A DNA stretch of 53,072 nt from Saprospiraceae bacterium (GCA_027080725.1 JALWRC010000074.1:1-53072), one strand, 5' to 3'. Counted from the first letter of the stretch, positions 39,851 through 49,368 are shown. Translations and numbers: made by a program. Notes: a model not told the origin generated them from the sequence alone.

Positions 39851-41647
39851 CTATTTGTTCAATTTGGCCTTTCTTGACCTAGCTATCACCTCATTTTTTC
39901 TAACACTGGTTTTTCTTCTTGTGTTTGTGATCTTTTGCTTCCCTAAATGAATTTCCACACAGAATGCAAGGACTTCGAACGCACCATAAATTCCATCAGA
40001 TCCGATAATAAACTCTCCGTCTTCACCTACAAGTTCAATACTTCCTTCCCCATACTCACAACACAATCCATCTTCATAGGCATCATTTACGATTAGGGTA
40101 TAACATCCGTCTTCAAGACAAAACGTTTCCCGGACTTCTATTCCTGCATTTCCATCCTCATAATTTCCACCTTGATATAATATTTCTCCGAATTCATTGA
40201 TAAGCACCCATTTGACGTCACTGCCATAATCATCAAGGACAAAATTCAGCCCAATCGTATTATAAGTGCATCCATTCTCGATTTGTTTGGTACCAAAAGT
40301 TGAGATCGGACTATACTCTCCTTCTTCGTCTGAGCAAATAGATTTTACTTGATACTCATATGTTTTACCAGCAAGTAGATCAATCAATACAAGTGACGGA
40401 ACATCCACTTGTATCTCTACAAAACTCTGCTCTGTCTCCTCTTTATATCTGACCATATAACCAACTGCCCCGGAAACGGGTAACCATTCAATTTTTGCAG
40501 ATTCGGCTGTAATTTCACGTACTGTAATATCTGAGGGAGTTTGGCAGGCGCTTGTTGTATCACAAGGTTTGCAATCCGGACCTCCACAATCGATGCCGGT
40601 TTCCTTTCCATTTTTTATACCATCTGAGCAAGTACCATCAGAAGTCTCAACAACACATACATTGGCGGCATTGTCTACGAGGTTTTGTAATGACATACCA
40701 ATATAGTTCGTAGACCTTACTACTTGTCCCTCGGAGAACATATACATACAATCATCATCAACATAGTCCATATAGTTCATAAACAAATCAGAGGATCCAC
40801 AACTTTCTATACCTAATTGCGGACAGTTATAATGGGGTTCTTCGGCGTCTGGTGTATCACTTACTTGATCATCCTGACCACAACCACCACCCCAGATGTG
40901 TTCCAACATTAAATAGTGCCCCATCTCGTGAGTCAAAGTCCTGCCTAAATTGTAAGGAGCTTGGGGTTGAATAGAACCACAACTTAATCCTTTTCCAAAC
41001 GCAGCTGCATCAATTACTACGCCATCACCATTACCTATACCACCCAGGGGGGAGTATCCTAGGACTCCAATGTTGGGTTGGACAAAGATATTAATGTATC
41101 CAGACCATTTTGCATCAAAGTCGCCGGATGTTTTGTTGACAGTTACAGCGGGGTCTCCATCGGATAATCCATATCCGGACGGGTGATTTTTTGTAGCGAT
41201 ACAAAATTTAAACTTTCCCTTCCCATTGGTTACTCCAGGGAAGGTACTTGATGCGCCATTTATCCATTTTGTAATATCGGAGTTGGTCCCACTATAGTCT
41301 TTATTCAAAACGTCCACTTGACTTTGAGCCAATTGTCGAAGGCATTCAATATCCGGATTAACAACATTTTGAAAATGAACAGCAACAGGAAGCACCGTAT
41401 TTTGATTGATCTCAAAATAGCTAAGCCCCTCTAACAAGCTAATGGCTTTCATTCTTTCATTATGTTGTTTTCGATAGGCCGGATCTGATAATAGTTTTTT
41501 CATGTGATCACTCAGACCACAACTTCTTTTGGATACGGGTAGATAAATATTGGCCGTATTGTTTTCATTGCCAATAATTTTATCTTTTTCACATGATGTA
41601 AAGATAAGGCCTAATGTAAAGAGGCACAAAACAAGATAATTTTTCAT
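39851..41647 (-). CDS. M43-like (pappalysin-type) metallopeptidase lipoprotein
   Basis: A 598-residue predicted lipoprotein (LVLCLFTLGLIFTSCEKDK; acylated Cys near residue 19). The protease domain holds the zinc motif HEMGHYLMLEH, followed by SDTPDAEEPHYNCP and the Met-turn LFMNYMDYVDDDCMYMFSEG. These features match M43 cytophagalysins, except that the usual Gly after the second His (HExxHxxG) is Met. A CSDGIKNGKETGIDCGG cysteine motif, one fibronectin type III domain (SDITVREITAESAKIEWLPV) and a beta-sandwich domain follow. The end is a basic tail (TRRKTSVRKNEVIARSRKAK) instead of a T9SS sorting domain. Convergent to the TonB receptor. Confidence 0.82.
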   Translation of the reverse strand: MKNYLVLCLFTLGLIFTSCEKDKIIGNENNTANIYLPVSKRSCGLSDHMKKLLSDPAYRKQHNERMKAISLLEGLSYFEINQNTVLPVAVHFQNVVNPDIECLRQLAQSQVDVLNKDYSGTNSDITKWINGASSTFPGVTNGKGKFKFCIATKNHPSGYGLSDGDPAVTVNKTSGDFDAKWSGYINIFVQPNIGVLGYSPLGGIGNGDGVVIDAAAFGKGLSCGSIQPQAPYNLGRTLTHEMGHYLMLEHIWGGGCGQDDQVSDTPDAEEPHYNCPQLGIESCGSSDLFMNYMDYVDDDCMYMFSEGQVVRSTNYIGMSLQNLVDNAANVCVVETSDGTCSDGIKNGKETGIDCGGPDCKPCDTTSACQTPSDITVREITAESAKIEWLPVSGAVGYMVRYKEETEQSFVEIQVDVPSLVLIDLLAGKTYEYQVKSICSDEEGEYSPISTFGTKQIENGCTYNTIGLNFVLDDYGSDVKWVLINEFGEILYQGGNYEDGNAGIEVRETFCLEDGCYTLIVNDAYEDGLCCEYGEGSIELVGEDGEFIIGSDGIYGAFEVLAFCVEIHLGKQKITNTRRKTSVRKNEVIARSRKAKLNK

Positions 41648-42060
41648 AATTCAAATATTTTAAAGGATTAATTAATGATATTTGTCCTCCAGACGAACAG
41701 TTTCAACTTACCCCCTATACGGATAAACTTTTTTTTAAAAAAAAACTTCAAATTAAGTTATAGACAGGGTGACTGGAATGATCTTCTATTAATTTTCAAG
41801 ATATGTTGGCAAGTTAAGGTGGCCTGGGGGGAGGCTATAGCGCCGATAGGTCACCGTTTAGGGGGCATAAGTAGCAGATACATACCTTTTGATTCGACTT
41901 ATTTTAGAGCAAGTCAATACTAAAACTATTTGTCACATTCTTTGTAGTTTTGTAATCCAAAATACGCGAGGAAGGTCCGGGGGTGTATAATGACCGGTAG
42001 AAAAATGATTTGGATCCCACGAATAGCCCTATCTGCTTCGCTACCCAAATATTAATTAGT
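41648..42060. other. Divergent intergenic region
   Basis: A 413-bp gap between the divergent M43-like and sialidase-like genes. TAGTTTTG at 41945-41952 fits the -7 consensus TAnnTTTG on the plus strand, about 110 bp before the sialidase-like gene; a -33 box is not clear. No gene seen. Confidence 0.4.
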
Positions 42061-43629
42061 ATGTTGCATCTGCTTCGATCTTTCGTTATCTTTTATTTCT
42101 CGCTTCTCTTAGCAATGTATGGCAAGGCGCAAAACATTATGATTAGCGATACGGACAATCCCAATGAACCCTCAATCACTATCGATCCAAAGCATCCGGA
42201 CCACTTAGTGGCCGGTGCTAATATCAACTCTTATTATTATAGCCGGGATGGGGGAAAGACATGGGAGGAAGGTCGCCTTCAATCCACTTACGGTGTCTGG
42301 GGAGATCCGGTCATTGATGTAGATACGGGAGGTAATTTTTATTTCTTTCACCTGTCCAATCCCCCACAGGATGGGCATTGGGTAGATCGCATCGTCTGCC
42401 AAAAATCTACCGACGGTGGGATGACCTGGTCGCCGGGGACCTTTACCGGACGCAACGGCACCAAGGTGCAAGACAAGCACTGGACCATTATCGATAGAAA
42501 CACCAATCAGATATTTGTGACCTGGACACAGTTTGACAAGTACAACAGCTCAGATCCAAAGGACAGCAGTAACATCCTCTTTTCTACTTCGACGGACGGA
42601 GGAGCGTCCTGGAGCCCCCCTCAACAAATCAACCATGTGTCCGGGGATTGTGTGGATAGCGACAATACCGTCGAAGGTGCCGTACCGGCCCTCGGACCCA
42701 ATGGAGAGATCTATGTCGCCTGGGCCGGACCCGATGGGATTGTGTTTAATCGTTCGCTGGATACCGGTAAGACCTGGTTGGCGCGGGAAATCCATGTATC
42801 TGACAATCCCGGAGGATGGGATTATTCTATTCCGGGGATATACCGGGCCAATGGGTTGCCGGTCACCAAATGCGATTTGAGTCATGGCAAACACCGGGGC
42901 ACCATCTATGTCAACTGGTCGGACCAACGCAACGGAGAGAATGACACAGACATCTGGTTATCCAAATCCACAGATGGAGGAAATACCTGGAGCACTCCGG
43001 TACGCGTCAATGATGACCCCGGCCAGAAACATCAGTTTCTTACCTGGATGGATATTGACCGGACGACGGGTTATCTCTTTTTTGTGTTCTATGACAGGCG
43101 CAACTATGAGGACAATCGGACAGATGTGTATTTGGCTATCTCAAAAGACGGTGGAGAGACGTTTATCAATCGACGGATTAGCGAGCGCCCCTTCCTCCCC
43201 AATGAAGGCATCTTCTTTGGAGACTACAACAATATCGTCGCACATGATGGTATCGTCCGGCCTATCTGGACGCGTTTGCATGAGGGTAAACTCAGCCTTT
43301 GGACGGATATTACCGATTTGGATACGCTGTTGTCCACCGGTGCCCCCTTAAAGTCCACCATTTCATACCCGATCGAGCAATACCCCAATCCGACAGATAA
43401 AATGAGCTATATCTCATTTAAACTTCATACGGTTGCGACGGTCTCCCTCGTGTTGAGAGATGTCCATGGCAAACGGATAAAAACCCTGTTTACCAGCCGG
43501 AAGATGCATCCTGGAAAGCATATTATTCCGGTCGATACCCGCGCATTGGGGCTCTTGCCCGGGGTATATTATACCGGGATTACGATCAATGGTCAGAGCC
43601 AAACCCTAAAAAACGTGGTCGTTAAGTAG
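42061..43629 (+). CDS. Secreted BNR-repeat (sialidase-like) protein with T9SS sorting domain
   Basis: A 522-residue exported protein. Signal peptide: SFVIFYFSLLLAMYGKAQ. The beta-propeller has at least five BNR/Asp-box repeats: YYSRDGGKTWEE, QKSTDGGMTWSP, STSTDGGASWSP, NRSLDTGKTWLA, SKSTDGGNTWST. A type A T9SS sorting domain closes the protein (YPNPTDKMSYISFKLHTVAT, then GLLPGVYYTGITINGQSQ, ending KNVVVK). BNR propellers occur in sialidases but also in non-catalytic binding proteins; I do not see an unambiguous Arg triad. The start at 42061 gives the signal peptide; the frame opens earlier at 42010. Its TAG stop coincides with the beginning of a family 2 repeat fragment. Confidence 0.82.
   Translation: MLHLLRSFVIFYFSLLLAMYGKAQNIMISDTDNPNEPSITIDPKHPDHLVAGANINSYYYSRDGGKTWEEGRLQSTYGVWGDPVIDVDTGGNFYFFHLSNPPQDGHWVDRIVCQKSTDGGMTWSPGTFTGRNGTKVQDKHWTIIDRNTNQIFVTWTQFDKYNSSDPKDSSNILFSTSTDGGASWSPPQQINHVSGDCVDSDNTVEGAVPALGPNGEIYVAWAGPDGIVFNRSLDTGKTWLAREIHVSDNPGGWDYSIPGIYRANGLPVTKCDLSHGKHRGTIYVNWSDQRNGENDTDIWLSKSTDGGNTWSTPVRVNDDPGQKHQFLTWMDIDRTTGYLFFVFYDRRNYEDNRTDVYLAISKDGGETFINRRISERPFLPNEGIFFGDYNNIVAHDGIVRPIWTRLHEGKLSLWTDITDLDTLLSTGAPLKSTISYPIEQYPNPTDKMSYISFKLHTVATVSLVLRDVHGKRIKTLFTSRKMHPGKHIIPVDTRALGLLPGVYYTGITINGQSQTLKNVVVK
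43357..43369 (+). repeat. Dispersed 13-mer at a domain boundary in a coding region
   Basis: ACCATTTCATACC at the linker between propeller and T9SS sorting domain, encoding STISYP. Confidence 0.8.
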
Positions 43630-43672
43630 TGCCTGCAAGAAAACTCTTCAAAATTAGAAATGTATCTTTTGG
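43627..43672 (+). mobile_element. Truncated family 2 element end
   Basis: TAGTGCCTGCAAGAAAACTC and the following 26 bp match 24017-24062 with one mismatch; the rest of the element is missing. Its first three bases are the TAG stop codon of the sialidase-like gene. It may supply promoter sequence to the epimerase gene downstream. Confidence 0.75.
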
Positions 43673-43750
43673 TATGGTGAAAAGTTTTTGTGCTCTTAAA
43701 GTTCCCTTCCGGGATAGTTGCCGTATTTTTACCGCTTAACAATCCAAAAT

Positions 43751-44164
43751 ATGATACGACGCATCGAACATATCGGCATCGCCGTCCGATCCCTTTCCGA
43801 AGCCAATGCACTTTATGAAAAACTCCTCGGACTCCCTCCTTACAAAGAAGAATTTGTCGAAGGAGAACAGGTAAAAACGTCCTTCTTTTGGTCCGGACCG
43901 AATAAAATCGAGCTTTTGCAAGGGACGTCTCCGGAAAGTGCCATCACACGGTTTGTGGAGAAAAAAGGCCCGGGCATCCATCATATTGCCTTTGAGGTAG
44001 AGGATATTGTACTGGAAATGAATCGACTTAGAGAGGCGGGATTTCATGTATTGAATGATGTGCCCAAGCGGGGTGCAGATAACAAGCTCGTATGCTTCGT
44101 CCACCCGAAGACTACCGGTGGTGTACTGGTCGAGTTGTGCCAATCCATCCGAGATGACGCATGA
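43751..44164 (+). CDS. mce: Methylmalonyl-CoA epimerase
   Basis: It interconverts (R)- and (S)-methylmalonyl-CoA, linking propionate metabolism with the B12-dependent mutase. The 137-residue vicinal-oxygen-chelate protein starts IEHIGIAVRSLSEANALYEK, with metal ligand His7, then PGIHHIAFEVEDI with the second His, and ends TTGGVLVELCQ with the Glu ligand. The start at 43751 removes 11 upstream residues that are not conserved. The stop overlaps the start of a TauE-type permease gene by 11 bp, so the two are coupled. Confidence 0.93.
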   Translation: MIRRIEHIGIAVRSLSEANALYEKLLGLPPYKEEFVEGEQVKTSFFWSGPNKIELLQGTSPESAITRFVEKKGPGIHHIAFEVEDIVLEMNRLREAGFHVLNDVPKRGADNKLVCFVHPKTTGGVLVELCQSIRDDA

Positions 44165-44912
44165 CCTTTCTATATTCCAACTCTCGATTGCCATTGGCGG
44201 GGGATTTTTAGCCGGCGTTATCAACACGCTGGCCGGCAACGGCTCCGCCATCACCCTGCCTGTTCTCATGTTTGTCCTCGGACTCCCTCCCAACACTGCC
44301 AACGGGACAAACAGGATCGGAATCCTCGTACAGGGACTGATGGGGACCGGTACATTTTACCGCAATAAAATACTAAAACCCCGGCAGCATCCTTGGGTGA
44401 TTTTGCCGGCCATCGCGGGTGCAATGCTCGGCGTATGGATGGCCATACAGATCTCTCCACAGGGATTTAAACGGGTGTTTGGGCTCATTCTAATCCTTAT
44501 GCTGGTCCTGGCGCTGGCCCACCCAAAGCGCTGGTTAAAACCTAAGGAGCGACGCATTCCGGTTGGGTTATACGGAATTCTGATGTTTCTCTTAGGCGTG
44601 TACGGAGGCTTTATTCAAATGGGTATGGGAATCTTTTTTTTAGCGACAACGGTCTTACTGGGTGGGATGCCTTTAATCCGTGCGAATGCATTGAAGCTAT
44701 TTGTGGTGACCTCCTATACTCTAGTTGTTCTTTTTGTCTTCCATATGAAAGGACTGGTGGACTGGCGATTGGGGGGTATTGTAGCGGTCGGACAGGGGTT
44801 GGGCGGTTGGATAACTGCGAGATGGGCCAGCAAGTACCCCAAGGCAGACCTTTGGGCGTATCGACTGTTGCTGATAACACTCGTCTGGGCTATTCTCCGG
44901 GTGTTTTTGTAG
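44154..44912 (+). CDS. TauE/SafE-family (DUF81) permease
   Basis: A 252-residue membrane protein with about eight segments in two homologous halves, for example IAIGGGFLAGVINTLAGNGS followed by AITLPVLMFVLGLPP, and LYGILMFLLGVYGGFIQMGM. The 'GGxxxGxxNTLAGxGS' start is typical of TauE/SafE, which moves sulfite, sulfoacetate or other organic anions; the substrate here is unknown. The start MTHDLSIFQLSIA at 44154 lies inside the end of the epimerase gene. Confidence 0.88.
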   Translation: MTHDLSIFQLSIAIGGGFLAGVINTLAGNGSAITLPVLMFVLGLPPNTANGTNRIGILVQGLMGTGTFYRNKILKPRQHPWVILPAIAGAMLGVWMAIQISPQGFKRVFGLILILMLVLALAHPKRWLKPKERRIPVGLYGILMFLLGVYGGFIQMGMGIFFLATTVLLGGMPLIRANALKLFVVTSYTLVVLFVFHMKGLVDWRLGGIVAVGQGLGGWITARWASKYPKADLWAYRLLLITLVWAILRVFL

Positions 44913-45073
44913 AGTGCCTCCTTTATAAAGTGGAAGGGGGGACTATCTCTATTCTCCACTGTGCACAGCGCTTTTGCACCACGAAGAAAATCCAGCATAC
45001 ATGTATTTTTCAAAGTAGAATTAGGACAAGTCCGCGAATTGCCTTTTCTTTGTGCTTACAAAAGCAAAATCCA

Positions 45074-45196
45074 ATGAGTGTACACGACAACGATTACAAG
45101 AGCAAAGGACCAAAATTTTTGTGGTTTTTGGTGTATCTAATCGCCTTTATCGCTTTAGTGATTTATATCTATAAGCGCAATATGGACGGCATCTAA
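45074..45196 (+). CDS. Small single-TM membrane protein (40 aa)
   Basis: A 40-residue frame: polar start MSVHDNDYKSKGPK, a membrane segment FLWFLVYLIAFIALVIYIY and a short basic tail KRNMDGI. The charge layout and AT-rich leader look genuine. No family recognised. Confidence 0.5.
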   Translation: MSVHDNDYKSKGPKFLWFLVYLIAFIALVIYIYKRNMDGI

Positions 45197-45297
45197 CGCT
45201 TTTCTCAAGAAATTGCATTTACCATTTCCCAATCTGACCTATAGGGAATATTACTTTTCGGAGTGTATTCCTCATTTATGTGCAGAGCATAGATAGC

Positions 45298-45504
45298 TCA
45301 CTCTTGCTCCTCTATAGCTTTGATATGCGATTGCGCCTTTTCTACGTCTTTCTCCAAAACGTATAGTTCGACCTGTCCTAACATGACATACATGGAGTCC
45401 TTTTTGTTGACTAAACGGCACTCGATACCGGATTCTTGCAGTGAAGCCAGGATGAGTTGGGCTTTGAAATTGTCCGGGGTTTCGTATATTTTAATCCATT
45501 CCAT
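45298..45504 (-). CDS. DUF2007 domain protein
   Basis: A 68-residue protein: MEWIKIYETPDNFKAQLILA, then LQESGIECRLVNKKDSMY and VELYVLEKDVEKAQSHIK. This matches the DUF2007 'putative signal transducing protein' family, small ferredoxin-fold proteins with a 'A..AxxxLxxxGI.a.l.N' core. Function unknown. Confidence 0.85.
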   Translation of the reverse strand: MEWIKIYETPDNFKAQLILASLQESGIECRLVNKKDSMYVMLGQVELYVLEKDVEKAQSHIKAIEEQE

Positions 45505-45563
45505 AATGTACGTACTTCATGTTAGATTTGATGCTGTGATTTTTTTTATAATAGCAAAGAGTA

Positions 45564-46268
45564 TCAAAACAAAACCCCGGCCTGTAGCACTACGGATCCC
45601 AATGTCGCTTTGATTTCATTAGTGGATTCATTGGTGATATCGGCGACCCCTTGTTGGTATTTCAGCCCAAAGATGAGAGAGAGATCTTCCGTGACACTGT
45701 ATTCGATTCCGGCGCCAAATCCGTAGGAAAAATTAAAAATCCGTGTGACCTCAGAGAAGTTCTCTCCGGAGGTAGAGGGAATGCCGGGGCCTTCGATATT
45801 CCCCCGGGATTTCATTCGGATGCCCAATGTAAAAACCGGCAACTGAAATGTATATCTGAAATGTCCTAACTCCTTGGTGCGCATGCGAAATCCCAAAGGG
45901 ATCTCCAAATACTGCAATTTGTAGGTCACCCGGGAATCGTCCGGTAAATTGTAATAGATTTTATCGCTAAAATCACCTGTCAGAATCTTTCCTCCGGTTC
46001 GGTATTTGAGTGCTCCCCCTTGATTGAAGGACAATCCAAAACCGGAATACAGTACATAATTTTCGCTCAGGTAATATTCGGCAACGGTCATCAATTTTGC
46101 TCCCACCAAAATGCCATCTCCCTTTGCTTTGTTAACACTTGGAGAAAGCCAGGTAAAGGTCGGATTGAGGTTAAATCCAAACCGTACATTTTCCGGCAGT
46201 TGGGCCCTTGTGGGACCGGAACATGCTATTCCCAAAATCAATAGAAAAAAAACTATTCTCCCTTTCAT
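45564..46268 (-). CDS. PorT-like outer-membrane beta-barrel protein
   Basis: A 234-residue protein with signal peptide IVFFLLILGIACSGPTRAQ. The mature part has eight-stranded-barrel spacing: VRFGFNLNPTFTWLSPSV, then YYLSENYVLYSGFGLSFNQG, YKLQYLEIPLGFRMRTKELG and VLQAGVLF as the last strand with the expected aromatic C-terminus. This is the PorT/OMP_b-brl_2 family of Bacteroidota. The start at 46268 is preferred since it removes a 6-residue extension before the signal peptide. It follows the OmpA-family gene on the same strand after 85 bp. Confidence 0.82.
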   Translation of the reverse strand: MKGRIVFFLLILGIACSGPTRAQLPENVRFGFNLNPTFTWLSPSVNKAKGDGILVGAKLMTVAEYYLSENYVLYSGFGLSFNQGGALKYRTGGKILTGDFSDKIYYNLPDDSRVTYKLQYLEIPLGFRMRTKELGHFRYTFQLPVFTLGIRMKSRGNIEGPGIPSTSGENFSEVTRIFNFSYGFGAGIEYSVTEDLSLIFGLKYQQGVADITNESTNEIKATLGSVVLQAGVLF

Positions 46269-46353
46269 AATTAAAATTTTATCCAACAGAAATAATAATA
46301 AGGTGTACCCTTACACTTACTTTAACGCGTGACAAGTTAGTAATAATATTTGA

Positions 46354-47922
46354 CTACTGTTTAGGTTTACCATTTTTAAATAGCACCAACCGCAAGGATT
46401 TGAAAGTAGAACTCTTTTTCATCTTCTTCAAATAACTGACGGCTTCCGAATAAATCGTGAAGGGTCCCGTATAGTAACGGTAAGTATTACCTGAACCGGC
46501 TTCATCCTCAATAAAGATAAATTTCAGTCCGTTAAAGTGTTTATCATCCTGTGAGATGATATCATCCCTGGACTCCAAAAACAATAGATATCCGGTAAAA
46601 TCGCTTGGAATCCGTGCAGAAGAAGGTATGGTTGCTAGCATTTTCGGCCCATTTGTCCCCGTAGGCATTGTATCCGGTTTTGCTACCGGTGTGGATGGTT
46701 TATCCGCTTGTTTTTGCTCTTTTTGCTTCAGAAACTTTTTGAGGTCTTCGGGCATATCCTCCCCTTCTTTATACTCTACGACCTCGGGTTCACCCTCCAT
46801 TACTTTGTGCATAAAATTCTCTTCGTGAATAATCTGTTGGAGTGATTTAAAGGAATTGCTTTTTTCTTCGTTGATGCCGGTGATCTTGATCTCCGTCCTG
46901 CGATTTACTTCATGCTCTTTATCCGAACAATTTACGCCATTCTTACAACGATTGAGGATATGCGTTTCTCCATACCCTTTGGCTGAAATGCGCCGGGCAT
47001 CGATACCGTTTTTGACGATGTATTGGACAGCGGCTTCAGCTCGCTTTTGGGAGAGGCGCATGTTATAACTATCCTTTCCGCGGGCATCGGTGTGGGAACC
47101 CAGTTCGACTTCCAGTGCCGGATTGTCTTTGAGCATCTTCACCACTTTGTCCAGTTCCACTGCGGCATCAGGACGAATAAAATACTTATTGTAATCATAA
47201 TGAATATTTCTAATCTTAAACGAACTGCCGATTACGGCTGGACGGAGCAATACAGTCGATAACAAGGTGCCGTGTTGCTGATCCGAATTGATATTGTCGG
47301 TGACATTGGGCTCAATACTTCCTATCCCGTCAAAACACAAAATACACCCCCGGACATTGACATAGGCCTCCATTCTCCGGGTCAAAAAACCCTTTTTGCG
47401 AATCATAATGGTGTAGTGGTTGCCCTTTTTGAAGGTAAAATTGAATTCTGACTTGGGGTAATTTTCCAAAACCAGTTCCTCCTTGTCCGTAGTGTTGTTG
47501 AAGATCTCGATACGGGTATTCTTAATGGATTCCATCGGAGCATTGGGATCATCGGTCGCTTTTGCGATGAGCATCTCAAAGATGTATCCCGGCTCTCTAA
47601 TCATCCGTAACTTTAAGAACAACTTTTGGCCTGCCGCGGGTGCCGTGGTATCCATTTTTAAGGTATGAAATAGTTGTTTCCCGGCTGTGATAAAAACCGG
47701 TTGGAGGGGCGGAACCTCCAGGACAAAATGCCCCTCTGCATCCGAATAGGTCTCGGCGATAGGAGTGGTCGAATAGGAATTGGGGTAGGCCTTGATTTCG
47801 ACCTGACCCAGGAAACCCCGGTTTTCGTCCTCAAAGACATATCCGTCCAAGACCGCTTTTTGGGCCGGTAGTCCCATTGAAACAAACAATATTATAATAA
47901 CAATCCATCTGATGTCATGCAT
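46354..47922 (-). CDS. OmpA-family outer-membrane protein
   Basis: A 522-residue protein. Signal peptide: WIVIIILFVSMGLPAQ. Residues 25-110 form a carboxypeptidase-regulatory-like fold (LDGYVFEDENRGFLGQVEIK), repeated in part up to about 200. The OmpA C-terminal domain (about 245-350) binds peptidoglycan: YFIRPDAAVELDKVVKMLKD, then VELGSHTDARGKDSYNMRLS and VNRRTEIKI. The C-terminus (about 440-522) resembles a SPOR-like fold. Such proteins tie T9SS or gliding-related complexes to the wall; this one has no PorE or PorP neighbour. Confidence 0.87.
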   Translation of the reverse strand: MHDIRWIVIIILFVSMGLPAQKAVLDGYVFEDENRGFLGQVEIKAYPNSYSTTPIAETYSDAEGHFVLEVPPLQPVFITAGKQLFHTLKMDTTAPAAGQKLFLKLRMIREPGYIFEMLIAKATDDPNAPMESIKNTRIEIFNNTTDKEELVLENYPKSEFNFTFKKGNHYTIMIRKKGFLTRRMEAYVNVRGCILCFDGIGSIEPNVTDNINSDQQHGTLLSTVLLRPAVIGSSFKIRNIHYDYNKYFIRPDAAVELDKVVKMLKDNPALEVELGSHTDARGKDSYNMRLSQKRAEAAVQYIVKNGIDARRISAKGYGETHILNRCKNGVNCSDKEHEVNRRTEIKITGINEEKSNSFKSLQQIIHEENFMHKVMEGEPEVVEYKEGEDMPEDLKKFLKQKEQKQADKPSTPVAKPDTMPTGTNGPKMLATIPSSARIPSDFTGYLLFLESRDDIISQDDKHFNGLKFIFIEDEAGSGNTYRYYTGPFTIYSEAVSYLKKMKKSSTFKSLRLVLFKNGKPKQ

Positions 47923-48195
47923 AATGATTAAGAATTTATAAGCTAAATGAATTCGCCCAATGGGGTATTACTTATACAACCTTTCAACTCATAAAGGGTT
48001 TGAAATGTTTTATATCCTTTAGAATTATGTAACGGGATAATATGAAAAAAGAGCTGCAAAAAGAATTTTACGGCTCTAATGGAGATGTCTGCATTTCTCT
48101 TGATTCTTTCTGTGAAAAACGGCTCCTATCTATCTCAAAAGTGTATCATTGACAGGACGAATAGATGACAGGGGCTTTGGGATAAGTTACAAAAA

Positions 48196-49368
48196 TCACT
48201 CCACATAAAAACGGCGATATCCGGTGTATACACTTTCTCCAGCTTGAACAAAGACGGTATAATAGCCCGGAGAAAGAAAAGAAATGAGTATCCTCCCTTT
48301 GAAACCGAGGATAGTACCTGCGTTGACGGGTCTGCCCAACAGGTCGATAATCGACCATTTCATGCCAGACAGATCTTCTCCGGAAGTTAATAGCAAATAG
48401 CCCCCCTGTACGCGGGCTTTGATGGACAATTCCTCAATATTTGGATTTGTTGAAGCTGTAATTTTCTCACAGGGAGGTTGGACGTCGTTTAGATGCTCGA
48501 TGAAAAACGCTTCCAACCTTCTTCGGAAATCGCGTTCGTCAAAGCCACCATGCCCTTTGCCTTCGTAGAAATACAACTCCGCATCCACACCATGCCGTAG
48601 AAGGGTGTCATACAACAATTGGCTCTGCAATGGGGGCACCACACAGTCCATGTCTCCATGGTGTATCTGGACGGGGATATCACTGTCATCCACATATGCA
48701 ATAGGGCTTGCAAATCGCGCCCTATCAGGGCATTCCAAGGGCTGGCAGCCCAGCAACTGGTCGGAAGCCGAATGGGGCTTGTTCTGGGTATTGCGCCGCC
48801 GGCAAGAATCGGGAAAAATAGAATCAAAACGGATTAAATCCGTAGGTCCAAAGGCATCAACAATAGCATATACCCTCGAGGAAACCTCCAGATTGCCCAA
48901 ATGACGTCCTTCCAACTCGTGAACACCGTTGGAGAGACCCAACAGAGTGGCCAGGTGGGCCCCCGCACTGGTTCCCATCACTCCAAAGCGACAGGTATCG
49001 ATGAAATATTGATCGGCATGAACCTTCAAAAAGCGCACCGCCGCTTTGCAATCAAAGATTTGAGCCGGAAAAATACTGTCCCCACTCAAACGATAATTGA
49101 TATCGGCAATTACGAATTGCTCCCGCTCCAACAGCCCTCTCAAATGCCTCAGGGCCGGTCCTTTCTTCCCTTTTGACCAGCCTCCACCGTGGATAAACAT
49201 GACCACGGGACGCGGGGCTTTTACCCCTTCCGGCACAAAAATATCCATGATTTGCTTCTCATGCCCGTCTTTGACATACGGGATATCGACATAGGTCTGT
49301 GAGAACCCGGATACACCGAGGGTTAATAAAAATGCCGTAAAGATGAATGGGAAGAAAGATCGATGCAT
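48196..49368 (-). CDS. Secreted alpha/beta-hydrolase (esterase) with T9SS sorting domain
   Basis: A 390-residue exported enzyme. Signal peptide: FFPFIFTAFLLTLGVSGFSQ. The hydrolase has the oxyanion motif MFIHGGGWSKGKKG, nucleophile GTSAGAHLATLLGLS, acid in IHHGDMDCVVPP and His in YEGKGHGGFDE, a complete catalytic triad of the BD-FAE/carboxylesterase type. The C-terminal 80 residues form a T9SS sorting domain (SIIDLLGRPVNAGTILGFKG, then LSPGYYTVFVQ). The start at 49368 yields the signal peptide; an upstream ATG at 49422 adds 18 residues. Confidence 0.88.
   Translation of the reverse strand: MHRSFFPFIFTAFLLTLGVSGFSQTYVDIPYVKDGHEKQIMDIFVPEGVKAPRPVVMFIHGGGWSKGKKGPALRHLRGLLEREQFVIADINYRLSGDSIFPAQIFDCKAAVRFLKVHADQYFIDTCRFGVMGTSAGAHLATLLGLSNGVHELEGRHLGNLEVSSRVYAIVDAFGPTDLIRFDSIFPDSCRRRNTQNKPHSASDQLLGCQPLECPDRARFASPIAYVDDSDIPVQIHHGDMDCVVPPLQSQLLYDTLLRHGVDAELYFYEGKGHGGFDERDFRRRLEAFFIEHLNDVQPPCEKITASTNPNIEELSIKARVQGGYLLLTSGEDLSGMKWSIIDLLGRPVNAGTILGFKGRILISFLSPGYYTVFVQAGESVYTGYRRFYVE

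Noticed and set aside
48042-48152. 36-codon plus-strand frame between the OmpA-family and esterase genes
   Set aside because: Short, with no recognisable pattern and no conserved neighbour; it may be chance.
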